Assembly (NCBI GenBank): GCA_050944255.1
Contig: JBMNQS010000097.1
Coordinates: forward strand, 1 to 5,858
From: JBMNQS01 sp050944255
GTDB taxonomy: Bacteria; Bacillota; Clostridia; Christensenellales; Maliibacteriaceae
Direction of reading: 5' to 3'
DNA: 5,858 nt
Position numbers and translations under genes: made by a program. Below, piece by piece: positions 1 to 5,079 of this stretch (position 1 is its first letter; each line of letters opens with the position of its first letter). The notes under the pieces were generated by a model that was given only the letters and a program-made list of their open reading frames with translations, ran no database searches and was not told the origin of the DNA.

Positions 1-1178
1 TGTCCATCCCCATTATACTGCAGGAGTGCCTTAAGGCGGGCGTCCGGAAACAGGATATCAAGCTCATCTGCTCCAACGGCCTGCACAGGAAAAACACCAA
101 GGAGGAAATCCGCAGCCTCCTGGGTGAGAAGGTCTTTAACGACTACTACTACGACGGCCAGATCGTCAACCACGACAGCGAGGACTGGGATAACCTGGTG
201 GACCTGGGCAAGGACGATATGGGCAATCCGGTGATCATGAACAGGGAGGTGTTCGAGTCGGACCTGGCGGTACTCATCGGCCACGCACTGGGCAACCCCT
301 ACGGCGGATACTCCGGCGGGTACAAGCACTGCACCACCGGCATCACCCACTGGCGCTCCATCGGCAGCCACCACAATCCCCACGTGATGCACGGCCACGA
401 CTTTACCCCCGTCAACTCCAAGAGCACCATGCGCCGCAAATTCGACGCCATCGGCATGCATATGGAAAAGAAGATGGGCAGAAAATTCTTCTGCTGCGAC
501 GCGGTGCTGGATACCTACGCCCGGCAGATCGCCGTCTTTTCCGGCTACGCCGAGGCCATCCAGCCGCTGTGCTGGGAAGTGGCCGACAAGCGTACCTACG
601 TCCACTGGGCCGACAAGAAATACGATATCATGGTATTCGGCATGCCCCAGGCGTTCCACTACGGAAACGGCATGGGTACCAATCCCATACTGATGCTGCA
701 GGCCATCTCCGCCCAGGTGGTGCGCCACAAGCGGGTGCTGTCCGACCGGGCGGTGATCATCTGCTCCTCCATCTGCAACGGCTACTTCCACGATGAGGAG
801 TTCCCGGCCTACAGGGAGATTTTCGACCTGTTCCAGCGCGATTACGCCAACACGCTGCCGGATGTGGAAAAATTCGGCGAGTACGTCTCGGAAAACAAGG
901 CGTACATCGATAAATACCGCTACAGCTACGGCTACCATCCGTTCCACGGGTTCTCCATGATCTCCTGCGGGCACATCGCCGAGATGAATACCAGCGCCAT
1001 CTACATCGTGGGCGCACAGGAGCCGGGCTACGCCCGGGCCATGGGCATGAAGACCCGCGCCACTTTCGAGGAAGCCCTCGCCGACGCAAAGAAAAAGTAC
1101 GCCGGAGAGGATGCCAACATACTGGCGCTGCCAAAGACGTTCACCACCGCGGCGGTGCACCTGTGCCCGAAAGTGTAG
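1..1178 (+). CDS. LarA-like (DUF2088) nickel-pincer-dependent 2-hydroxyacid racemase/epimerase, 5'-partial
   Basis: The frame is open from position 3 to the TAG at 1176-1178, giving 391 residues with no start in the window. LarA proteins are about 425 residues, so a short N-terminal piece is missing. Family landmarks, in fragment numbering (residue n begins at base 3n): a GLHR motif with His28, an NHD motif at 56-58, the cofactor-lysine motif GGYSGGYK ending at Lys108, and His124 sixteen residues later. By spacing these match His108, Lys184 and His200 of Lactiplantibacillus LarA, where Lys184 carries the nickel-pincer nucleotide. The second catalytic His (174 in LarA) aligns with Asn98 in GNPYGGYSGG, so the substrate or mechanism may differ from lactate racemase. 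The family interconverts stereoisomers of 2-hydroxyacids in the cytoplasm. No cofactor genes (larB, larC, larE) are in view. The family call is firm; the substrate is unknown. Confidence 0.88.
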   Translation, partial: SIPIILQECLKAGVRKQDIKLICSNGLHRKNTKEEIRSLLGEKVFNDYYYDGQIVNHDSEDWDNLVDLGKDDMGNPVIMNREVFESDLAVLIGHALGNPYGGYSGGYKHCTTGITHWRSIGSHHNPHVMHGHDFTPVNSKSTMRRKFDAIGMHMEKKMGRKFFCCDAVLDTYARQIAVFSGYAEAIQPLCWEVADKRTYVHWADKKYDIMVFGMPQAFHYGNGMGTNPILMLQAISAQVVRHKRVLSDRAVIICSSICNGYFHDEEFPAYREIFDLFQRDYANTLPDVEKFGEYVSENKAYIDKYRYSYGYHPFHGFSMISCGHIAEMNTSAIYIVGAQEPGYARAMGMKTRATFEEALADAKKKYAGEDANILALPKTFTTAAVHLCPKV

Positions 1179-1257
1179 CACAGGGGCTTGGGGCGCCGCT
1201 GTAAAGGGCAGGACGGCAAGCGCTCCTGCACTGGAAATCAGATGATGTGCATCATAA

Positions 1258-1526
1258 AATCGTACCCGCTGCGGGTACGATTGAGGCCGTCAAAAAACAT
1301 AGTTTTTTGACGGGCATGCCAGGGCTTTTCCTGCTGCAAAAACCAAACAGCCGGTTTTTGCAGCGGCCGGAAAACCCTGAAAGGAGTGGGCTGCGGCCGC
1401 ACAGGGTCGGCCCCCTTGGGTCTGTCGCCCTTGCCCACGGAATTTAAATTAGGGGGCTTCGGCCCCCTAATAACCCCCAAAGAAACTTTTTTGACAGTCT
1501 GAATCGTACCCGCTATGGGTACGATT
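1258..1526. repeat. MITE-like structured intergenic element with palindromic, inverted ends
   Basis: Both ends are near-identical 25-bp palindromes with arms AATCGTACCC/GGGTACGATT (1258-1282 and 1502-1526, two mismatches). Moving inward from each palindrome, a 6-bp spacer is followed by GTCAAAAAA (1289-1297) on the left and its complement TTTTTTGAC (1487-1495) on the right. The ends are therefore imperfect terminal inverted repeats of about 40 bp. The interior is a row of stem-loops: 1287-1298 with 1302-1313 (12 bp), 1333-1344 with 1353-1364 (12 bp), 1386-1391 with 1433-1438, and a UUCG-capped hairpin at 1448-1471. No transposase and no credible gene lies inside, and I could not see a target-site duplication. 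It fills the gap between two convergent genes. A cluster of terminators that evolved in place is the alternative, but the symmetric ends favour a mobile or repeated element. Confidence 0.55.
1448..1471. terminator. UUCG-capped GC-rich hairpin, probable bidirectional terminator
   Basis: A perfect 10-bp stem, ATTAGGGGGC (1448-1457) with GCCCCCTAAT (1462-1471), closes a TTCG tetraloop, one of the most stable RNA hairpins. It lies between the convergent LarA-like gene and the DUF6530-like gene. No clean U-run follows on the + strand; the minus strand continues into AATTTAAATT. Its termination role is inferred from stability and placement. Confidence 0.5.
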
Positions 1527-1533
1527 ATTTTTG
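1502..1533 (+). terminator. Hairpin plus T-run, probable + strand terminator downstream of the LarA-like gene
   Basis: A 10-bp stem, AATCGTACCC (1502-1511) with GGGTACGATT (1517-1526), has a 5-nt loop and is followed by ATTTTTGT. This fits an intrinsic terminator for rightward transcription. The matching palindrome at 1258-1282 is followed in the minus direction by TTTT, so the pair may insulate transcription in both directions. Confidence 0.45.
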
Positions 1534-1628
1534 TCTTGGCAGCTTTTATCTGGGTTAACGAAACGTTCCTGTTTCGGATGGCAACTGCGTGGCGAAGCCG
1601 GGCATGACTTCAAGCGCCGCACGGCGGC

Positions 1629-2129
1629 TCAACCGTCCCTGCGCCGGGGCGCGTAGCCCATTTCCTGCAGCAGCCGCGCCAGTGTGTGCAGGCGCTCCGC
1701 CGTCAACTCCTCGTCCCTTCGAAGGGCCTGGAAAAAAAGCTCGATGTCCTCGTCGATCATCGGGTTGTCCGTGCAGACCTCCACCGTCATGGCCGCTCCC
1801 TGGAGCCCCACCCGGTCGATCTGCGGATTGTCCGGGTCGTAGAGGTTTTTATAGCGGTAAGCCTCGGCAAAATACTGCTGGGCCTTCAAAATGAGGATGG
1901 CCAGGTCCAGCACCCGGTGGATGGGCATCTCCTCGCTCTGGCGCGACCACTTCTCCCCCGTGTGGCGCCAGACTTTAGCGGAGATGTCCACCCTGCCCCG
2001 GTCGTTCCACTGGGCAAGGCCCAGCGACAGTCCCTTGGCGTCGGAATCTCCGGCCTTTCGGCCGTCAATAGGCTCGTAATCCTGCGCCACGATCACCGGC
2101 TTGTGTTTCAGGGTTGTGGGAATATTCAT
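1629..2129 (-). CDS. Conserved hypothetical protein, DUF6530-like
   Basis: This gene encodes a 166-residue soluble protein of unknown function, with no signal peptide, membrane segment or recognisable catalytic motif. The central block GLAQWNDRGRVDISAKVWRH, followed by GEKWSRQSEEMPIHRVLDLAI, is what I recognise from small clostridial proteins labelled DUF6530. The family name is from memory; the conservation is more certain than the number. The length is typical of such proteins. The ATG at 2129-2127 is supported by AGGAG (2142-2138), 8 nt upstream. A consensus promoter and an operator-like palindrome lie directly upstream, so it is probably a singly transcribed, regulated gene. It ends in TGA, convergent with the LarA-like gene, with a 450-bp gap filled by hairpins. 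Frames on the opposite strand are shadows. Confidence 0.85.
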   Translation of the reverse strand: MNIPTTLKHKPVIVAQDYEPIDGRKAGDSDAKGLSLGLAQWNDRGRVDISAKVWRHTGEKWSRQSEEMPIHRVLDLAILILKAQQYFAEAYRYKNLYDPDNPQIDRVGLQGAAMTVEVCTDNPMIDEDIELFFQALRRDEELTAERLHTLARLLQEMGYAPRRRDG

Positions 2130-2154
2130 GGGGTTCTCTCCTGTTCTGAGTGGT

Positions 2155-2185
2155 TTAATTAGTAGTTTACTAAATTACTAATTAA
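2155..2185. promoter_or_regulatory. Operator-like inverted repeat over the start of transcription
   Basis: A perfect 10-bp inverted repeat, TTAATTAGTA (2155-2164) with TACTAATTAA (2176-2185), is separated by 11 bp that also contain TTTACTAAA. It touches the -10 element and covers the predicted start of transcription, the classical position for a repressor site. The AT-rich TTAGTA/TACTAA half-sites resemble those of MarR-type regulators, but no regulator gene is present, so the binding protein is unknown. Confidence 0.6.
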
Positions 2186-2213
2186 TTATGACGGAAAATG
2201 CCGACTTTGTCAA
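2185..2213 (-). promoter_or_regulatory. Sigma-A promoter for the DUF6530-like gene
   Basis: On the minus strand TTGACA (2213-2208) is followed after exactly 17 bp by CATAAT (2190-2185). Transcription would start near 2178 and give a leader of about 50 nt with an AGGAG site. It is one of the two best promoter matches in the window. Confidence 0.8.
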
Positions 2214-2339
2214 GGAGCCATATGGCGCAAATTTTTATCGGAGGCGGAATAAACGGAAAATCCGAGTGCGGAAACCGCCCTCTATGCCGCTTACGTAAAC
2301 CGATATGGATACACCGCGCCAAAGCCGCACGCAAGGCCG

Positions 2340-2375
2340 AAAAAAGGGCATCCTCGTATCAAGAATACCCTTTTT
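2340..2375 (-). terminator. Intrinsic terminator of the aldo/keto reductase gene
   Basis: Read on the minus strand, AAAAAGGGTAT pairs with ATGCCCTTTTT (11 bp with one G-U pair) around a 13-nt loop, and the stem runs straight into T6. It lies about 95 nt past the reductase stop. The A-rich side would also let it act rightward. The remainder of the 338-bp gene-free stretch between 2130 and 2467 holds the promoter and operator described above and nothing else I can support. Confidence 0.75.
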
Positions 2376-2467
2376 GTCCTATCATGTCTTTTCTGTGGGC
2401 TAAAACTTCGGCCCGTCTGCGGCTTCTTTAAACATGCGCCGGGAAACAGCCGCCGTGAAGGCGCCTG

Positions 2468-3421
2468 CTACTCCGCATCGTAAACCCGGATGGCTTCATT
2501 GATGGCCGCAATCTCCTCAGATGTCAGCTCCCAGGCCATGGCCGCGCAGTTTTCTTCGGCCTCGCCCACATTGCGTACTCCGAACAGGGCGGTATCGATC
2601 TGCGGGTGCTGGGTGTTCCAGTTGATCGCCACCTGCGCCACCGGCACGGAGCGCTCCGCCGCAATCTTATCCAGCGTCTCCAGAAGTTTCATGGCCCTGG
2701 AGAACCTGGGCTCCACAAAGAAATTGTAGAAGGTGTACCGGGCGTCGTCCGCCGTCCACCGCGGCAGTTCGCGAATTGCCCCCGTCAAGATGCCCGCCCC
2801 GAGGCTGCCGTAACTCATCACGGCGATGTCCTTGGACTTGGCATAGTCGATCACCGCCTGCTCGCTCCTGTCCACCATGGAATACGGAGGCTGTATCGCC
2901 GCGATCTCGCCGTACTTTTCCATTTCCTGCATCAACTCCAGCGGATAGTTGGAAAGGCCGATAAAACGCGCCTTCCCCGCCTGCTGAATCTCCACCATGG
3001 CCCGCATGGTCTCCTCGCAGGGGGTGTTCTTGAAATCGGGCTTATGCACCAGGTACAAATCCACATAGTCCATCTTCAGGCGGCGCAGGGAATCGTCGAT
3101 CTCCTGCATGATGCTGTCGTACGTCACGTCGCGCTCAAAGCCCTGGATGCCCTCGCCAAACCTCAGGCCGGCCTTGGTGGTAATGAAAAGCTCCGAACGC
3201 TGGTATCCCGAGAGTACCTCGCCTAAAAGCTCCTCCGCGTAGCCCATGCCGTAGGCCGGCGCGGTATCCACCGAATTGATGCCGTTTTCCAGCATCTTGC
3301 CGATGGCGGCAACCGAGTCCTCCTTGTTGACCTCGCCCCAGTTCTGCCCGCCAATGGCCCAGGTGCCCACCGTCATCACCGATAAATTAGCCTGGATTTT
3401 CCCGAATCTTTTGAAACGCAT
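2468..3421 (-). CDS. Aldo/keto reductase family oxidoreductase
   Basis: This is a cytoplasmic NAD(P)H-dependent reductase of the (beta/alpha)8-barrel aldo/keto reductase family, 317 residues and the usual length. The whole catalytic tetrad is visible: Asp52 and Tyr57 in SVDTAPAYG, Lys83 in ITTKAG, and His126 in LYLVHKP. The family GLSNY motif follows at about 155-159, and the cofactor-contacting FGVRN...EEN segment lies near the C-terminus. I chose the ATG at 3421-3419 because AGGAG (3434-3430) is 8 nt upstream of it. The ATG two codons earlier (3427) leaves only 2 nt, and the product then begins MRFKRFGK as in relatives. It ends in TAG with a good terminator beyond. The substrate cannot be told from sequence; the closest type is the YhdN/IolS-like general reductases. 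The neighbours do not suggest a pathway. Confidence 0.93.
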   Translation of the reverse strand: MRFKRFGKIQANLSVMTVGTWAIGGQNWGEVNKEDSVAAIGKMLENGINSVDTAPAYGMGYAEELLGEVLSGYQRSELFITTKAGLRFGEGIQGFERDVTYDSIMQEIDDSLRRLKMDYVDLYLVHKPDFKNTPCEETMRAMVEIQQAGKARFIGLSNYPLELMQEMEKYGEIAAIQPPYSMVDRSEQAVIDYAKSKDIAVMSYGSLGAGILTGAIRELPRWTADDARYTFYNFFVEPRFSRAMKLLETLDKIAAERSVPVAQVAINWNTQHPQIDTALFGVRNVGEAEENCAAMAWELTSEEIAAINEAIRVYDAE

Positions 3422-3433
3422 GTTCATTTCTCC

Positions 3434-3702
3434 TTTTACTGATTTTCGTGCGGATGAACCCGCCGTGAAAAAAATATTTCATGCGGCCTGTGTGCGGCCG
3501 CAGGGGCCCCGATGATAGGACGATCCTTTTGCCTCCGTCCGTATGAGCAAAAGCCGCATCCGCAGACAGCGCCGCATGCAGCTTGTGCCGCCCTTCAACC
3601 TGCCGGAAAAAACAGCCCGATGATAGCAGGCAAACGAATCAAGGCAGGCGCCGCGCCAAAGTGCCCGTTTCTCCCGCCTCAAACGATCTATCTACCATTA
3701 TA
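3434..3702 (-). other. Long untranslated leader upstream of the aldo/keto reductase gene
   Basis: About 260 nt separate the promoter at 3697-3724 from the reductase ribosome binding site, with no convincing gene. The stretch holds a hairpin whose arms CCTGC/GCAGG lie at 3599-3603 and 3626-3630 with an inner CGG/CCG. It also has an 11-bp direct repeat, CCCGATGATAG, at 3508-3518 and 3616-3626, and a hairpin with a T-run at 3468-3502. I recognise no known riboswitch. It may be only the 3' trailer of nfo plus spacer. Confidence 0.35.
3468..3502 (-). terminator. Candidate terminator or attenuator before the aldo/keto reductase
   Basis: A 7-bp GC-only-plus-one stem, TGCGGCC (3482-3488) with GGCCGCA (3496-3502), has a 7-nt loop. 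On the minus strand it is followed after 7 nt by T7 (3474-3468). The offset T-run makes it weak. It could end nfo transcripts or attenuate those entering the reductase gene. Confidence 0.3.
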
Positions 3703-3724
3703 TAATAAATCCCAGCCAATACAA
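3697..3724 (-). promoter_or_regulatory. Sigma-A-like promoter reading towards the aldo/keto reductase
   Basis: On the minus strand TTGTAT (3724-3719) is followed after 16 bp by a perfect TATAAT (3702-3697), just past the nfo stop codon. It is the only good promoter between nfo and the reductase, so it probably serves the reductase through a long leader. Confidence 0.5.
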
Positions 3725-3734
3725 GCGGCGCAGG

Positions 3735-4571
3735 CTACTTTTCCCGCAGGCTGCGCAGCAGTTCTATTTCCTGAGCATAGCCGGAAAGTTCGTCGTTGGG
3801 TGTCTCCAGATAAAAGGGCAGGTGACGCAGCCGCGGATGGTTGATGACGCGGGCAAAACCCTCTATGCCGATGTGCCCCTCCCCTATCCTCGCGTGACGG
3901 TCCTTCTTAGCGCCCAAAGGACTCTTGCTGTCGTTTAAATGCACCGCGTGCAGCCGGCCTAAACCTATGACCCGCTCGAAATGGTCCAGTACCGAGTCCA
4001 GATCGTCCGCGATGTCGTAACCGCCGTCGAACACGTGGCAGGTGTCCAGGCAGACCCCCACCTTGTCCTTCAGCTCGACGCCGTCGATAATCGCCCGAAG
4101 CTCCTCAAAATTCCCGCCGATCTCGCTGCCCTTTCCGGTCATCGTCTCAAGAAGCACCGTGGTGGACATTTCCGGCCATAAAAGATCGTTAAGCTGCTCC
4201 ACGATCCACCGGATGCCCGCCTCCACGCCCTAGCCCACGTGGCTGCCCGGATGAAAATTGTACAGATTCCCCGGCATCGCCTCCATACGCGCAAGATCGT
4301 CCCGCATGGCCAGACGCGCAAACTCACGGGTGTGCGCCTTGTCCGAAGCGGCGTTGAGCGTGTAAGGCGCGTGCCCCAGCAGCTTGCCGAAATGATTGTC
4401 CACCGCCAGCTTCAGCAGCGCCTGCATATCCTGCGGGTCGATATCCTTGGCCTTGCTGCCGCGGGGATTGCGGGTGAAAAACTGAAACGTGTTGGCGTCT
4501 ATGGACAAGGCGGCCTTGCCCATGGCCTCAAAGCCTTTAGCCGTGGAAAGATGGCAGCCGATCATGAACAT
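3735..4571 (-). pseudogene. nfo: Endonuclease IV (AP endonuclease), interrupted by an in-frame amber codon
   Basis: Endonuclease IV cuts the backbone 5' of abasic sites in base excision repair, using three zinc ions. The 278-codon frame matches the family's usual length and starts at ATG 4571-4569 with AGGAG 10 nt upstream. All nine metal ligands are present by alignment with E. coli Nfo: His67, His107 (NFHPGSH), Glu142, Asp176 and His179 (DTCH), His211 (HLNDSK), Asp224 and His226 (DRH), and Glu256 (LET). Codon 114 is TAG (4232-4230) in SHVG*GVEAG, where relatives usually have Gln. One C-to-T change of CAG explains it, and the frame is unchanged on either side. The upstream piece alone (113 residues) has two of nine ligands and should be inactive. 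A recent nonsense mutation or a base error is most likely. Suppression cannot be excluded, but the gene itself and two neighbours end in TAG, which argues against a recoded amber. Confidence 0.9.
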
Positions 4572-4642
4572 ATCAAAAACACTCCTTTGCACAATACCCT
4601 TATGGTGCAGGAAGTTGCCAAATTTGTCAAATGACCGGGCGA

Positions 4643-4671
4643 TTGACATCGCCGCCTTTAGGCATTAAAAT
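4643..4671 (+). promoter_or_regulatory. Sigma-A promoter for the tRNA-Arg region
   Basis: TTGACA (4643-4648) and TAAAAT (4666-4671) are separated by exactly 17 bp. Transcription would start near 4678, about 45 nt before the first tRNA-like sequence, and run through both. It is the only convincing promoter upstream of the intact tRNA. Confidence 0.78.
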
Positions 4672-4722
4672 GGTAGATGCTTGCGCGCCTGCGCAGATGA
4701 AAAACACATGGAAATATGTAGT

Positions 4723-4790
4723 GCGCCTATAGCTCAGCAGGATAGAGCGTCCGCCTCCTAAGCGTAAGGGGTTCTCACGCCGGGAGTGCA
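4723..4790 (+). pseudogene. Degenerate tRNA-Arg (CCT) pseudogene
   Basis: The first 42 nt (4723-4764) form a normal tRNA 5' half: acceptor strand GCGCCTA, TA, D-arm GCTC...GAGC, and an anticodon loop CTCCTAA with anticodon CCT. The anticodon stem has one mismatch (TCCGC against GCGTA). Beyond it the molecule fails: the T-arm lacks the TTCRA core and is about 6 nt short, the 3' acceptor strand pairs only partly, and no CCA follows. It resembles the intact gene 93 bp downstream but is not identical, so it is either an eroded duplicate or a tRNA damaged by a recombination event. Confidence 0.7.
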
Positions 4791-4815
4791 TAAAAATTGA
4801 ATAAATCTTGCATAT

Positions 4816-4891
4816 GCGCCTGTAGCTCAGTGGATAGAGCATTCGCCTCCTAAGCGAAGGGTCGGACGTTCAAGTCGTCTCAGGCGCGCCA
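4816..4891 (+). tRNA. tRNA-Arg, anticodon CCT (reads AGG)
   Basis: A complete 76-nt cloverleaf. The acceptor GCGCCTG pairs with CAGGCGC, and the D-stem is GCTC/GAGC. The anticodon stem TTCGC/GCGAA encloses CTCCTAA, anticodon CCT at 4848-4850. The T-stem GGACG/CGTCT encloses TTCAAGT (one G-U pair); the discriminator is G, followed by an encoded CCA. It follows the degenerate copy and is probably transcribed from the same promoter. Its 3' end faces an integrase gene, the usual position of an attachment site. Confidence 0.96.
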
Positions 4892-4930
4892 AATGCCGTA
4901 AAATAAAGGGTTTTGCGGCATTTTTCTTTT
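4891..4930 (+). terminator. Intrinsic terminator of the tRNA transcript
   Basis: AAATGCCGTAAAA (4891-4903) pairs with TTTTGCGGCATTT (4911-4923), 13 bp with one G-U pair, around a 7-nt loop, followed by a T-rich tract to 4930. It begins at the last base of the tRNA CCA. Confidence 0.88.
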
Positions 4931-5026
4931 TGGCCCGTTTCCTCCCCTGCGTGAACGCATTCTGTTTTCATCATGCATAAATACGCGTTTTCAGCTAAGA
5001 GGATTCGAACCGATTTTCACGTTCCA

Positions 5027-5065
5027 GCTAATATCGGGGGCCCTTTTGCTAATAGGGTTATTAGC
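5027..5065. repeat. GCTAATA repeat cluster next to the integrase gene, possible arm-type sites
   Basis: GCTAATA occurs at 5027-5033 and 5048-5054, starts 21 bp (two helical turns) apart, and inverted as TATTAGC at 5059-5065. The last two form a 7-bp hairpin with loop GGGT. Short phased repeats between an integrase gene and its attachment site are typical of integrase arm-binding sites. The hairpin could instead help end the integrase transcript, though no T-run follows. Confidence 0.4.
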
Positions 5066-5079
5066 AGGATGTGGACATT

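Noticed and set aside
1238..1480. An 80-codon open frame on the minus strand, and a 66-codon frame on the + strand (1247-1447), inside the intergenic block.
   Set aside because: Both run through the stem-loop array and read its inverted arms, with no ribosome binding site and no recognisable protein family; they are by-products of the repeat structure.
1686..2162. A 158-codon + strand frame opposite the DUF6530-like gene.
   Set aside because: It is a shadow of a conserved minus-strand gene that has its own promoter and ribosome binding site, and its residues look compositionally random.
2198..2431. A 77-codon + strand frame between the DUF6530-like gene and the reductase.
   Set aside because: It lacks a promoter and ribosome binding site, overlaps the reductase terminator and has no recognisable motif.
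3479..3682. A 67-codon minus-strand frame in the reductase leader.
   Set aside because: It begins with TTG, is rich in Arg and Cys like out-of-frame GC-rich DNA, and matches nothing I recognise.
4230..4232. TAG as a sense codon (genetic recoding or pyrrolysine) in nfo.
   Set aside because: The LarA-like gene, the reductase and nfo itself all end in TAG at the expected family C-termini, and the residue expected here is an ordinary Gln outside the metal ligands.
4590..4630. A possible nfo promoter beginning with TTGACA (4630-4625, minus strand).
   Set aside because: No acceptable -10 element lies 16-18 bp downstream; the bases there read CACCAT.
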